From Apostichopus japonicus (lineage: Eukaryota; Echinodermata; Holothuroidea; Aspidochirotida; Stichopodidae): a stretch of DNA of 64,000 nucleotides. The notes below the pieces were generated by a model. It saw only the letters and a list, made by a program, of their open reading frames with translations, ran no database searches and had not been told where the DNA came from. The stretch is from NCBI RefSeq assembly GCF_037975245.1, contig NC_092564.1, positions 6,190,984 through 6,254,983 of the forward strand, read 5' to 3'. This document shows, in pieces, positions 1 to 20,325 of the stretch (its first letter is position 1; each line of letters starts with the position of its first letter). The position numbers and the translations under genes were made by a program.

Positions 1-269
1 CCCCAAAAGTGTGTGGATTAATATCTACTGTACTAACCTTAGCCAGTTGAGGGTTATAAGACTTGAGAAAAATTACTAACAGACGAATTCCTCATTATTC
101 ATTACTTGTTTTTGAGGTGTAGTTATTTATTTTATGTGTTTATTTCCAATTATTTGTTATATTTGAAGAGTGCTCTCTTTAACAAATATCTTATAACCTT
201 GGAGGTAAACTCATATGCGCAGTCAAGAAGGCCATTTTGCATATGAGGATCTGGGCTGAAGTTCTTAAT

Positions 270-392
270 ACAATTATCCTAACTGGTTAAGGCTACTTCA
301 GTAATAAAGATCTGGGTTGAAGAAGATCTAATAATAAGACCTTCAGATCAGATCCTTATTATTGAAGTAGCCTTGACCAGTTAAGGGTAACG
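270..392. repeat. Foldback palindrome of about 120 bp
   Basis: The left arm contains CTGGTTAAGGCTACTTCAGT and the right arm contains ACTGAAGTAGCC-like sequence (TTGAAGTAGCCTTGACCAG), separated by GATCTG-rich sequence. The arms are imperfect complements, suggesting a MITE-like foldback or a structured element. No target duplication was established. Confidence 0.6.
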
Positions 393-2574
393 GTTGTCTC
401 TTATTCACATATACAAACTGATCTGGTTGTGAAGAAGTTAATCGTGTGAATTAATACAGAAAGTGAACAATGAACTAATTTTAAAGTCATCAAATAACGA
501 AATATATATACTTTCATTTCTTTTTCATTTGATATGGTCTAATAGTTTGTAAACAAATCGTCACTCTTTAACTTCCTCATCCGGATCATATACCAACAAA
601 ATTATCTGTCGTTGATGGACTGTTTCTAATTGGTCATTCTGTTACTATGGAAACCAATCTATAAGTTATACATAAGAAGGTCAAGTATATCTTAGTATTT
701 TGTTTTTGTAGTGGAAAGTTTTTGGCATCATTGTTCCAAGAAAAAATAAATTATCTCTGATAATATAAATATTTCGGTTAATTTATTCCAACAAAATGAT
801 AAAACTGGTGAAAATTTAGCATTAAGCCGTAAACGGGAAGAACAATTATTATATTAAATTTGTGGGAAACAGAATGTGTAGGCTAAGCAGTTGCAAACTC
901 TGATTAGCACCAGCCATATCGGCGTCGTCACAATATGAATCTCTCAGTATACGGTTCAAAGGTTATCTTATATTTGTAAATAATGTAGTCATTATTGTGA
1001 CGTAAATAAATCTGAAAAAACTGTCACAATAAACAATAATATTTTACACGTTTATAAGTCTAGCACAGAACGACACATAGTGACATGAAAGGCAAAATGA
1101 AGATTTAAGGAAGAAAATATTGAATTTAATTAATTACATTTTGTCCACTTTTCTTTCAATGTTAGAAATTGTATTCACAAAAAAAATTGTATCATGGCGT
1201 GAATTTCTATAGTTATTTATTATATTTTTCATTGCATTTTGTAAATATAAAGTGTTGCCGCTCTTTCTATAGCATCACATTATAGTGCCTTTTAGTTTAT
1301 AAAAGAGTGAAGCAGTTATCAAGTTTTCATTCGACCATTATCTTTCCCTCCTGATATTATCATGCAGTTATCAGCAAACACAGAAAAAAACGAAACTAAA
1401 ACAAAATAACAACGTAGATAGATTCCTATATTTCTTCCCCGTACGAGAAAAATAAGTAATTGCATTATTAAATGTTTGCAAATTTCGTCGCCCATATATT
1501 TTTTTCCATTGGGCCTATTGGAGAGGTGATCACATGCATTTCCCCCTATTTCTTCTTCCTTCTTGTAAATGAAACAATACTAGTCAGGGCTGCCATGAAC
1601 TGTATTCATTTTATGATTATCTTTTGTTTTTGTTTTCATTCAAATGAAAGCTAAAAATTATTGCATCTTCTCTCTGTAATGAAACATTAGCTTCTTTATA
1701 ATTAACATAAACTGTTTCCTCGCTGGTTGTTCCCCCTTTCTTTGTTCTTGTCCGTCAAAGATATGGAATATATTAGAGTCATGCTCCGGAAAGCTTACTT
1801 GAGTTTTCCGACTAAAGGAAGGTCTCGAAAAAGTTTAGGCACCGGTACCCTTACATCAAGCAGTTTCTTGCTTGTCTTAAATACTCTCCTGCCCCCTCCC
1901 CTCCCCCACCCCACCACCGCCCCTCCTATACAAACATGTAACATATTATCATTATTTCATTTCACAATGATACTTAGCGTCTCTGGTCAAAACTTCGAAT
2001 AAATATCACAAAAAGAACACAACTATTTCCATAGCAAACCGAAAATACCTTTTTACATGTATACCGCCAGCTGCAGATTATTCTCAAGTGTTTTATTGAC
2101 AATTGGACAAACACACACACACAAACACCACAAAAAAAGGTATTTTCAATAAAATTTAGAAACAAATATTTTACTTACGAATTCAAAATATATACAATGG
2201 GATATTTGGTCGAACCATCAACTTAGGATAAGTAAACAACAAATAGTCACAGAATATATATACATTAGTAACGGCTTTACTGAATCTGTTCCGCAAATGA
2301 CCTGGTTTAGTAATGACCGTATGCGAACACATGAACTATACACGGTTGAAGAGAACTGTAAAAATCGGACAATGGAGTGACGCACTATACTGTAGTCTTT
2401 TAATCATGGTAAATGAGTTGAAAATGTCTATTTGTTTCTTTACAATGTTCAAAAGATTTATCCAATTAGGTGAATAACATTTTTTCAATTATAAATCATC
2501 ATGAACATTATAACAGAAAAGTGAAGAATAAATATTATGTTTATCTGGTAATAGTGGTAAAAGAAAGAAAGAAA

Positions 2575-2690
2575 TAAATTTCAAGAAATAAATTTCAAGA
2601 AATAAATTTCAAGAAATAAATTTCAAGAAATAAATTTCAAGAAAGAAATTTCAAGAAAGAAATTTCAAGAAAGAAAGAAAGAAGTTTGAA
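2575..2690 (+). repeat. Tandem repeat, unit about 14 bp (AAGAAATAAATTTC)
   Basis: At least four exact AAGAAATAAATTTC units, followed by AAGAAAGAAATTTC variants and a GAAA tail. Simple minisatellite. Confidence 0.85.
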
Positions 2691-4443
2691 CAGAAGATAT
2701 TTTAACATGCGCAGAATGTGTGAGAATATCCAACATGAATACAGAGTCGAAGAAAAACGGACAATGCCGCACATTAATTGATTACATAAAGACAGAACAC
2801 CAAACAATGAGGAAATAAGTTAATTAATTAAACTAAAATCGCGTCATCGGAGCAACATGCACTTAATTCAGGTTTCTCATAATTTATGCATAAATAAATA
2901 ATTTTCATCGTCTGGGAACATGCATCATCCACAAAGAAGTTATAAATTATGTAATCTGCTTATTAATAAATGTTAACAAATAAGCTATTTATGCCTATAA
3001 AATTAGTTAAACTATTCTGTGATAATTTTAGCCCATAACAAAACAAGATAGGCTTCATTAAATTTTCCGTGTGTAGCATAATAACAGAGCAAGGTTTTGT
3101 TTAATTAAACATGAAGTGAGTTAGAGTCAGATGCTCTTTGGAACTCGTGAACTTCTTCTTGCTTGGCTGGTTATCTATGAGATGAAATATTTACCAAGAA
3201 ACAAAGACATTAGATGATAGTAGACTATTAGGTTTATTTGTTTGTTTGTCTAGAAGTTTCAAAAAGAAACGAGAATATAAATTGGCAAGTGCATACATAT
3301 ATGGGGTTGTTTACTCTTGAAGAAGCATACCACATCTATTTTCAACCGATGCAACAGGGGTGAAAAGGTCATTTTTACTTGGTTTTATTCCTATGAAAAA
3401 AAATATTGCAGATTATTTTTGACTGATGAAAGCGAAATATGTTTGATCGCATCCTAGTGAAAATTTGCATTGAAATTATTATAAACTGTTTTCGAGATAG
3501 AACTTGAGGCTGACACGGTTTGTACCAAAAGTTAACTTACCGCAAACAGGTGTGACGTCATAGAAGCACACAGGAAATTTAACCCCATCCCCCATTATTA
3601 TTTTTTTCAAAATTTAAATCCAGCATCCTTCAAAATATATTTGTTGTCATTCACATGTATAAAGTTTGATTTCTGATTTATTGATTCAATCTAAAGCAAC
3701 CCACGCTCAAATAAAAAAGGAACATTATGCATCCATATTATTATATTTTTATATATTATGCATCCATATTATTATATTATATTACAAATTTCAAAGCTAC
3801 CAAAACATTGTTTAAAAAACAACAAACCTTCCAAAGATTGTCGAAAAAGAAAAGAAAAGAAACACTTATAACATACATTAATTCAACATTATCGTTTTAA
3901 GATAAATGAGTTTCCAACGCGTCGAGGAATTGAAATAAGATTGAAAGGGTTTATCAAAGGGCATTTTTTTTTTATATCACACTGATTTGATAACGATAGG
4001 ACAAGAATGTATGAAAAAAAAAGGATATTTCACATTATTTTCAAAAACGAAAGGTAAGGATATAGGGAATATCGTGTATGTGATTGTGATTAATTTGGTG
4101 AGGGGTGGAGGGGGGGGGGTGAATGGGGAAGACGTAGGTGAGGAGAAGGAGACGTTGGTATATGGAAAGAAAGGTGAAAATCTTGGTGCCACCCGGCTTC
4201 CGCAAACGGCCGAAAAATGCCGAGTGCATGATCATTGGTTCGTGCATGTAAGCCATGAGTATGTTAATAAGAAAATAACATGTTGACCTCTCTAGACGAC
4301 CTGACCCTACCCTACCCTACCCACCCCTACCCTACCCCACCCTAACATCTCCTCACTAAGTAACTAACAAAAAAGGAGAATATGATGGAATGGAATACCA
4401 AATTTTACTTATCTGTGGAACACCAACAATTAATATCTTTCTG

Positions 4444-11373
<6,930 letters not shown>

Positions 11374-12623
11374 CTTGTAATGTTTGGCCTTCACAAAATA
11401 ATTACCGCGTAGAAACCACTGCAGACTGTGCCTCACAAACACAACAACATTCTTTTCTGTCGAAAGCTCGGGTTTGATATATCAGCAAAATAGGCCACAG
11501 TAACGTTTAGCCTAACCAGTATCCTAACAAAGTCACATTGCCTACTTGTTGTCATCTTGTATACAGATATCGAAATATACGTTATTATGGCGAACAAGCA
11601 ATCAATACGGTTGTACAATAATGTACTTGTCGGCATGAATCTTTACGATCTAACAAATTAACCATGATTAGCCAATATAATTCACCGTATTTGATTACAT
11701 GGACCCTAGGACTAAAAAAAGAGCCTTGTTTTTGAAACATGAACAAAACCAAAAATTAGCCTACAATGTGTGTGTACTGTGTAAATGGTTAAAAAGTTGC
11801 GGTAACGCTGACATGACACTGTTCCACACACGTATGTTACGTCTCATTGAAATATACACAGAATAAAGTGCATCCCATCATTTATCTACTCGTGAAAGAC
11901 ACGAAGCTTCAGAAAATTCTTTCTGTTTTGTTTTTTTTGCAATTGTTTTGTCATAGCTATCTCTCTTTTTGGTGGTTTTTTACTTGTTACTCATCAGTTC
12001 ATTTTGTGCATGTCCATGTTATCTTGGCAAAGAAAGTCGGTTTTATAAATACATTATTCTATAGTTTTATTGTTTTTCCCCCGAAATTTCTTTGGACGCT
12101 GTCACTTCCGGTTCGAAAACTTTCTGTGATAGGTGAAGAAAAGTATCGCTCTAAATTCGTATCCGGAGAGGAGACGGTATGGTGGTGGTGGGGTGGGGTT
12201 GGGTAGGGGGGATGGGGTGGGGATTGGGGTAGGTGGCGGTACTGTTTTGATCTTTTTGCCTGCACTGGAAATAAGCCGTTCACACAATTTTGCTCAAACA
12301 AATGTTATTAGTGGAAGAAGCTTGGCAAGTACCTTCCGCACAGTTCACTGATGTTGTTTTTTATATCGAAGTATAGAAATATCACTATCTACTATCTACT
12401 TGTATCTTGGCCACCTCTCCCGAGAACATCCTCGATCCGCCACTGAAAATAATAATACTATAATTGCGAATCATCATTATTTATTACGTATTAATGTTTT
12501 TCTTTTTATAGTTTTATAGTGGCTAGTGAAAGTCTTGTTTCAGCCTATAGTCGTTGCGTAAAAGGTCTAAGTAATGAATATTCATTGATATGTCAATATT
12601 CCATCTTTGCACTCTTCAGTTTT
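11374..12623. other. Region immediately upstream of hox2
   Basis: Probable 5' UTR and promoter side of hox2, but no TATA box or convincing initiator is visible near the start codon. There are upstream ATGs at about 11436 and 11560. 12180-12235 is a GGTGGGG-rich purine tract. 12395-12446 ends GATCCGCCACTG, resembling a lone hAT transposon terminus. Confidence 0.5.
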
Positions 12624-12628
12624 TCCTA

Positions 12629-13869
12629 CAGGGGCGTATCCAGGATTTTCCAATAGGGGGGGGCGCCAGGCATGAATGATCGCCGTCCTGGGGGATGGGT
12701 CTAAGGGGAGGGGTGTACAATTTTTGCTTTCAAAGAAGGGCTGAAATGCAAAATGGTGTCATATGCATGGGCAGCGATCCGTACTTCCGAGTGGGGGGGG
12801 GGGGGGGATATGACCTTGTTGACTATCTAAGCGTAGCGCCACCATGAGTTGGCGCGAAGCGTACAAGAAAATTTTGGGATTAACAAACCCTCTAGATGGC
12901 CGGATACGGCACTTCCCGAGGTTTCCAAGCGGCATATACCCAACTTTAAAATAGGGATGTCATGTCCGAAATATCTCATAATCAGGATCCAAAATACTTT
13001 TTTTTTTAATTTCGGGTGTTATTTTGGGAAAATTGGCCCTGTCAATCTTGTTTCAGGCGCAACGTTAGAATGTTCGAGAGCTCTGTTATATTATTCGATG
13101 AAGAAAATGGCCTCATGCAGGCTATTATAGGCCTATACACATGCAATACACAATTACACATAGTTACATTCCTAGGTACCGATTGCTAGGGCATCCAGGT
13201 GAAACGTGTATTAAGCATTACCCTGGTTACATGAGATTCTCAGCTGTTCGAGGGAACATGTACGTGTGTAGGCCTACTATAGGGCCTATATGAATACTAT
13301 GAGGGTGCATATATGTACTATATCAATACCGTGGGCGCAATAATACATTTTGTTGTTATAGGGCCAATGAAGCCTACAGTCAACTATTTTTGCTTTATAA
13401 AGACGCTTTATTTGAAAAGATCGCACTGCGTTTATGGTAGGCGAGAAATGAAGCTAAAAAAGAGCCGTACATTAACGAAGATGCATAAATGTAGGCATGA
13501 AAATATTCTTATCCCTGGCATTTGGTGGGGGGGGGGGATATGGTGCATTACATCCCCTCCACCCATTTTCATGGGGGGATATATCCCCCCTCCACCCAGG
13601 ATCGCCGCCCATGGCCATATGTGATCCATTTTTCGACCTTAATAATAAGCAACATTTCCAGTAAATATGGACACAAAATGCACAATTTAGTATGGCTGGC
13701 ATGTCATTTAGTGTTTATAGTGATAATACAAACACAATTACCATCTATGTTTCTAAAACTATTATGCCGCCGAACTTCGCCAGAACCTTTTTTTGGCAAA
13801 CAAAAAATAAAGCATACGGGAGGGGGGGGGGGGGTTGAGCGATCACCGACATCTCACATAAAGGTCGTC

Positions 13870-13902
<33 letters not shown>

Positions 13903-13959
13903 GGTGACGGCCAATAGGGGGGGCGCGCGCCTGTTGCGCCCCCCCTGGGTACGCCCCTG
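12629..13959 (+). mobile_element. hAT-like nonautonomous DNA transposon, copy 1
   Basis: 1331 bp with terminal inverted repeats CAGGGGCGTATCCAGG at the left and its complement CTGGGTACGCCCCTG at the right. It is flanked by a perfect 5-bp direct repeat TCCTA (12624-12628 and 13960-13964). The interior has long G and T homopolymers and no transposase-like frame; its open frames recur in copy 2 and show no domain. The CAGGGGCG ends are typical of hAT elements. A 5-bp target duplication is shorter than the usual 8 bp of hAT, so the superfamily call is inference. Confidence 0.85.
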
Positions 13960-13964
13960 TCCTA

Positions 13965-14304
13965 AGTGTACTTTGAAAATGAAACCACTTTCTTCTCTAT
14001 TCCATGTTTTCCCGATTCCCCTTTACGTATTCCTGAGCTCCTTAACTGACCCCACTAATCCCCTTACCCCCCCCCCATCCCTTCCCTATAAACTTGCTGA
14101 CATGAAATATGTCTGAAAGCAAGTTTGAGCAGTCGTCCTGTTTAGTGTTTAATATATCATTCTACCTTATTATCATAAAAGTAATATGTTTTAGTTGTTC
14201 GTTTTCTCAGTTATTATACGTACATATAGCCCTATGTGTAATGACTATACAAACAAACCGTTTTTTAGTTGAATAATTCAAAACAGAGGGAGCAAAGATT
14301 GTTA
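13965..14304. other. Unique spacer between the inverted transposon copies
   Basis: 340 bp of unrelated sequence with C-rich stretches (14045-14085). Nothing recognisable. It would be the loop if the flanking inverted copies paired. Confidence 0.7.
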
Positions 14305-14309
14305 CATAC

Positions 14310-15652
14310 CAGGGGCGTATCCAGGGGGGGGGCGCAACAGGCGCGCGCCCCCCTATTGGCCGTCACCAAAAAAAAAAAAAGTTTAGCAAAAAAAAAAAAA
14401 AAAAAAAAATTGATGACGACCTTTATGTGAGATGTCGGTGATCGCTCAACCCCCCCCCCCCTCCCGTATGCTTTATTTTTTGTTTGCCAAAAAAAGGTTC
14501 TGGCGAAGTTCGGCGGCATAATAGTTTTAGAAACATAGATGGTAATTGTGTTTGTATTATCACTATAAACACTAAATGACATGCCAGCCATACTAAATTG
14601 TGCATTTTGTGTCCATATTTACTGGAAATGTTGCTTATTATTAAGGTCGAAAAATGGATCACATATGGCCATGGGCGGCGATCCTGGGTGGAGGGGGGAT
14701 ATATCCCCCCATGAAAATGGGTGGAGGGGATGTAATGCACCATATCCCCCCCCCCCCCACCAAATGCCAGGGATAAGAATATTTTCATGCCTACATTTAT
14801 GCATCTTCGTTAATGTACGGCTCTTTTTTAGCTTCATTTCTCGCCTACCATAAACGCAGTGCGATCTTTTCAATTAAAGCGTCTTTATAAAGCAAAAATA
14901 GTTGACTGTAGGCTTCATTGGCCCTATAACAACAAAATGTATTATTGCGCCCACGGTATTGATATAGTACATATATGCACCCTCATAGTATTCATATAGG
15001 CCCTATAGTAGGCCTACACACGTACATGTTCCCTCGAACAGCTGAGAATCTCATGTAACCAGGGTAATGCTTAATACACGTTTCACCTGGATGCCCTAGC
15101 AATCGGTACCTAGGAATGTAACTATGTGTAATTGTGTATTGCATGTGTATAGGCCTATAATAGCCTGCATGAGGCCATTTTCTTCATCGAATAATATAAC
15201 AGAGCTCTCGAACATTCTAACGTTGCGCCTGAAACAAGATTGACAGGGCCAATTTTCCCAAAATAACACCCGAAATTAAAAAAAAAAGTATTTTGGATCC
15301 TGATTATGAGATATTTCGGACATGACATCCCTATTTTAAAGTTGGGTATATGCCGCTTGGAAACCTCGGGAAGTGCCGTATCCGGCCATCTAGAGGGTTT
15401 GTTAATCCCAAAATTTTCTTGTACGCTTCGCGCCAACTCATGGTGGCGCTACGCTTAGATAGTCAACAAGGTCATATCCCCCCCCCCCCACTCGGAAGTA
15501 CGGATCGCTGCCCATGCATATGACACCATTTTGCATTTCAGCCCTTCTTTGAAAGCAAAAATTGTACACCCCTCCCCTTAGACCCATCCCCCAGGACGGC
15601 GATCATTCATGCCTGGCGCCCCCCCTATTGGAAAATCCTGGATACGCCCCTG
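14310..15652 (-). mobile_element. hAT-like nonautonomous DNA transposon, copy 2 (inverted)
   Basis: 1343 bp, a near-identical reverse-complement copy of the 12629-13959 element, with its own 5-bp duplication CATAC (14305-14309 and 15653-15657). It differs mainly in homopolymer lengths and a small insertion (GTTTAGC) in the poly-A tract near 14380. Having its own target duplication means it inserted independently and was not made by an inverted segmental duplication. Confidence 0.87.
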
Positions 15653-15657
15653 CATAC

Positions 15658-17349
15658 CATACTATTGTTATTCAGTTTTTTATTCAGTATTATTATTTCA
15701 ATATTTTCAGTACACCTGTCATCCATTTATACTAAAATACAATCCTTCTGATACCGCTCAACTCTCTCAACCCAAGCAGAGACGGTTTTACAGCATCAGT
15801 TCATCTCCTAATAGAACATATAATTTGAGATGAAACAAAAAACGAAAAGTAAAGAAAAAAAACAACAAAACAACTAAAAAAATAAATCAAGTAAATATTC
15901 AATTTTTTTTACTTATTTCTCTCTCTCTCTTTAAAACGAACACAGGAGATATGGTACAAACTTTATAATTTATTTTGAATATTTAAAAAACATTTCTTCA
16001 GAAACTAATGTTTTCCTGCATATAATTCCGAAACCCAGACAATGTTAATAATGGACATTCGTGAAAATGATTCCCACCACATTCACCACTTTTGCAATAT
16101 CACTGACGATTGTGATTCTTCTTCTCTTACAAGAAACTGTGAGTTGTGAATCTCGATATGAAATGAATTAATAATAATTATATAAAAATGATAATTAGTG
16201 ATGAAGAAATATCGGCCCCACGAGAAACTTGTAAAATATTTCTGAACATATGCTGAAGAATTGAAGCTAATGTTCTTCATGGAACCAATGTTCTATTTAA
16301 AAGAAAGACGCAAATAATCTTATTCACGGGGCAGTCAAGAAGATACGAAAATGCGAAAAAAAGAGGAAAGAAAAAAAAAACTAGAAAAAAAAGTGCTCCA
16401 CACACGATTCAATGTTGACTAAGTTTCGCGCCAGCCGGATTGATTGCCTGCGCTTCGGTCAATGCTTCTGCGGGTTCGCTTTTTTTGGGGTATGATGGAT
16501 GGATCTCGGTTCGTGAGTAAACCGTTTGTTGACAATTCACAAGTGTTCGGTTTGTTTTTAAAGCAATTCCTCCAGTTTTTCCCCCGTTAACACAGCGAGG
16601 CGATGGCTATTCCAAGCCTGCGCGCGATCTAAGCTGTTAAAAGCACTTTCGTACAGACAGAGAGGTCTACCTTTCACCACGTCGGGCTCCTCTTAAAGAA
16701 AACCATTAAAAAAAGTGCGAACATTTTCTCAAAATATTTCCGGACTGAAACGGCAAAAAAAGAGGGGGAAAAAACGTACAGATGGAAAACAGCCTCCATT
16801 TGCGATTGCAAATATGAGGGAGCTATCCTATATTATATTTAGTCTTTCGATTTCGTTTATTGGTTAAATTTGGCAGCTGTTAGTTCTATGAAATGAAAGT
16901 AGCTAAGGTTTATTTATAATGAAACATCCATCCTGGATTTTTACACTTCGTTTCTTTATTTACAGAGGCAAGGGCGTTGTCTGTCACAGAGGGAGGGGCG
17001 CAAGAGAATTTTAAACCTGAATACTGAACGTACAAACGAAATGCAATTTTATTTCTCTCCATGACTCATAGTCTTTCCTTTACATCATGTTTACTATATA
17101 CCGGTGGCTTAAGATGAAAAGAGTTTCAGGAGGCCCCCAATGTAAGAATAATTGAACAAAGGGGGGTTGCTGGGGTGCAGTGGGGGGGGGGTGCGGGATT
17201 GGTCATACTGCTGCAATCAATCAATCAATTTGGCAAAACCAACGGTGTCTTATAGAATTTCGTTCGCACAACTAGACCATGTGTTGTACTGCTGAGGTTT
17301 AATCGCCACCGCAGTAGTGTCCCACTATAACAGCTGTGCCAAGTGTCTC
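15658..17349. other. Intergenic, CpG-enriched centre
   Basis: No gene recognised. 16420-16690 is notably richer in C, G and CpG than its surroundings (for example CTGCGCGCGATC near 16619 and CACGTCGGGCTCC near 16678). It could be a regulatory element or a distal hox2 promoter. CAATCAATCAATCAA near 17215 contains the TGATTGAT motif on the minus strand. Confidence 0.45.
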
Positions 17350-17357
17350 TCAATGAC

Positions 17358-17590
<233 letters not shown>

Positions 17591-18353
17591 GTGGTTATAT
17601 TTAGTGGGATGTTTTCTTCTTGTGTGTTGATCTTTATTGATATTTGTATGTTTTCTCTTCCTTATTGTTTTGTCCTCACTTTGCTGATGAGCTAGCTGTA
17701 GGGTTTTATCAACAAAACATTAAGAAAATAATTAGTTACAACAAAATTATTTATTTAAATTGTGTATTAACTATCCGAAGATTGTCATTAATGTATTTCA
17801 CGCGGTGACAATGATGTTAATGGGGGGGGGGGGGGGGTTGCTGGTAGGCATGGGTTGGTAAAGCTATAACAAACAAAAAATCCAAAATATGAATCTACCT
17901 TTAATAACCCAGTTAAGAGTTACCTCTGTCAAACCGCTTCCTCTCAAAAGCAAATTCCATCAAAGATACCAGTTTAGTCAGATAACAGTTTACATCTCTA
18001 ACCGCGATTCCATCAGACAGGGCAAGCTCTTATGTACATAACTATATGAAAAACAAACACTAAACGCTTTTCACTAAAAGCACATCATACATCAACAAGC
18101 TATTAATTAGTTACTGATTAAGACGTAACTCGACTTGAGAAATAATAATACAAAAAATAAGAAGCTGATTCGGGATTGGTTTTGTCTCCTGTCAATCTTT
18201 TTGATGGCTATTCTTCTTGTCAAATAAATATAACGTAAGAAAATTTAAAAAATAAAAAAGAAGTAGTAAATACTAAATGAAATCCTCCACAATGTGACGA
18301 AACGATTATGTTTGTTTGATCAGTATCAATACTTTTATTGATGATAAATGTTG

Positions 18354-18378
18354 ATTGATCGATTGATAGATTGATGGA
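18354..18378. promoter_or_regulatory. Candidate Hox/Pbx site cluster (TGATTGAT repeats)
   Basis: Overlapping TGATTGAT, TGATCGAT and GATTGATGG motifs in 25 bases. TGATNNAT is the known bipartite Pbx-Hox binding site, repeated in autoregulatory elements of anterior Hox genes. It sits between hox2 and hox3. It may equally be a plain GATT repeat. Confidence 0.3.
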
Positions 18379-20094
18379 AATATTATGATATTTTAATTAG
18401 TATTGATCGTCTCTTTTACATCAGAGAGAAACCAAAGAGAGGTATAGGCGAATGGGATTGAAACAACCTACCCGAAGTTTACTCAAAAGAATTATGGAGT
18501 GCACACTTATTCACTGCAAAATGCAAATCTTTCGACCATGAAATTGTCTGGTTTCGGACAAAACTGTGATTTGGTGTGATGCTACAACCTACATGTTATT
18601 TACTTTGGAAGCACATACAATTTGGCAATTTCGAAGGAGCTATTTAAGAGACCCAAAGAAGGCCTTACAACAGTAAGGACTCCGACGTTTTAAATATTAA
18701 GCTTTGTCTATTTCATTGCATATCTTGCTGTTCAATTGTCCCGAAATAAGAAGTACAAAGTAAAGAAATAAAAACAACAGGAGAAATATGAAATCTTTCT
18801 TATGTGTATTCTGGTAAACTTGAATGACTCCCATCCCACCCCACCCCCACCGCCCCAAGAAATGGCACATTTCTATATATTCAGTTATCGCGGTCGTCGA
18901 AGAAGTTCAAATGTGGTGGCGTTCTTTTCAAACTCACAAAGTGAAAACAGCTTTGTCTGGAACTGATGGCAGCATTCACAATTAAGTCGAGAAAATGCTG
19001 TCTTTAGACTGCGAGCAGACTGAATTTACCAGTGCTGTTTGTGTAGTGAAACATTTGGATAATGTGAATATGTAAGTTAATATTTACCGATTCCGATAAT
19101 TCGATACCAATATTTTAGGTATTTGGTTACACGCAAGGTATTTTGAAGGAAAAACAATATAACATTTGAAGTTGCTATTTATATATCGCACATTTGCCGC
19201 GATAATTAGCCTTTACTTTGTCATGTATAACATAAACATGTTTTTCTACATTTGTAGGTCACAAGGATACTAATCATATATCTCAATATATTTTATCATA
19301 TTCATAACACTTTATCTACATTCCTTACATGCATAAATAGATATTCACCATTATATAACTTTTTCATGTCATTCTAGTCTCTTCCAGGGTTAACATTTTT
19401 AGTAGAAATATTAAAATTGATATTAAGCGTTTATCGATGTTTACAATATGTTCAAGGGTGTCAGCTGCTCCTTCGTCGATATTCAGTTACTGATAAAGAG
19501 TATTCATTCTAAATAAAACCAAATGGTTACAAGAAATATAAGGTATTTGAAAACCGACCTTCTTTCCCGGCGGCAAGGCAGAATTGGCTTTTTACAACTG
19601 CGCAAGCGCACATTGCATTTCAGGCTATGACACGCCAAGTAATACTATCATTGGCTATATATGACTAGTTTTAATGGATACGTATTGCTGAGGAACAGCC
19701 CAGATATAGGGGAGGTTTTTTCGTGTGCTAGTTACTCCAGGGGGGGGGGGGCTATGCAAGAGCTGGGGACTCCCCCCTCCCCAGTGAAGTCAGCTTACCA
19801 TTCCCCCAGCTGGTTCTTGTCCAGTTAGTTGCTTCCAAGTTGATCAATTTGCTTGTCTCCTTGCCCCATTTTGTCACAATGTTTCCCATGTCTTTCTGTT
19901 TTTCAACTTGCGATACTCCAGGAGCTGTTCGTCGCACAACTGGACCACCTCCCCCCATAGTCACCGACATACCTCAAACTCTAATTAGTAATTAAAAAAC
20001 ATCGGTACATAATTTGAGAGTCGTTTGTGACCTTGATGTTGTAATTTCAGATAGGAACGTAAGTAAACAACTCACAAAAGAACATTAAAGGTAA

Positions 20095-20325
20095 GCGCAA
20101 ATGCGCATTTCGTATGATAGTTTCGTTATATGTGGTTCGTGGTGTCTGTCTGTGTAATCTGACTATCCCGAGACTACAGTATACGCATGCGCAGGAATCA
20201 ACCAACTGAACCTGAAAGGCATTTAAGACTCGCCCAAACCGCGTGCCGCCCTCTGAAAAAAACTTTCCGTTGCTTGAAAGTGAAGTTTTTTCTTGTCGCT
20301 ACAAAATGCAGACGGTAATGAAACG
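20095..20325 (+). promoter_or_regulatory. Candidate CpG-rich promoter-like stretch with NRF-1-like site
   Basis: Contains ACGCATGCGCAGG at about 20182, matching the NRF-1 palindrome, plus GCGCAAATGCGC near 20096 and TGCGCAAGCGCA near 19600. CGCCCAAACCGCGTGCCGCC follows near 20233. A short ATGCAGACG then a GTAATG donor-like sequence occurs at 20306. No downstream exon was recognised, so a gene here is unproven. Confidence 0.25.

Larger units (their letters stand above)
1..4443. other. Flank downstream of hox2, no gene recognised
   Basis: No homeobox or other coding exon was recognised. The region holds a foldback palindrome (270-392), a short 14-bp tandem repeat (2575-2690), C-rich tracts near 1890-1925, a 36-bp duplication near 3725-3785, and CCCTA-type repeats near 4305-4345. 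hox1 would be expected beyond the left edge. The 3' UTR of hox2 probably lies in 3677-4443. Confidence 0.6.

Noticed and set aside
4300-4350. CCCTAC repeats resembling telomere sequence
   Set aside because: Short, irregular and internal to a Hox cluster; unit differs from TTAGGG.
12849-15436. Open frames of 65-131 residues repeated on opposite strands
   Set aside because: They lie inside the two transposon copies, mirror each other exactly, and show no transposase or other domain.
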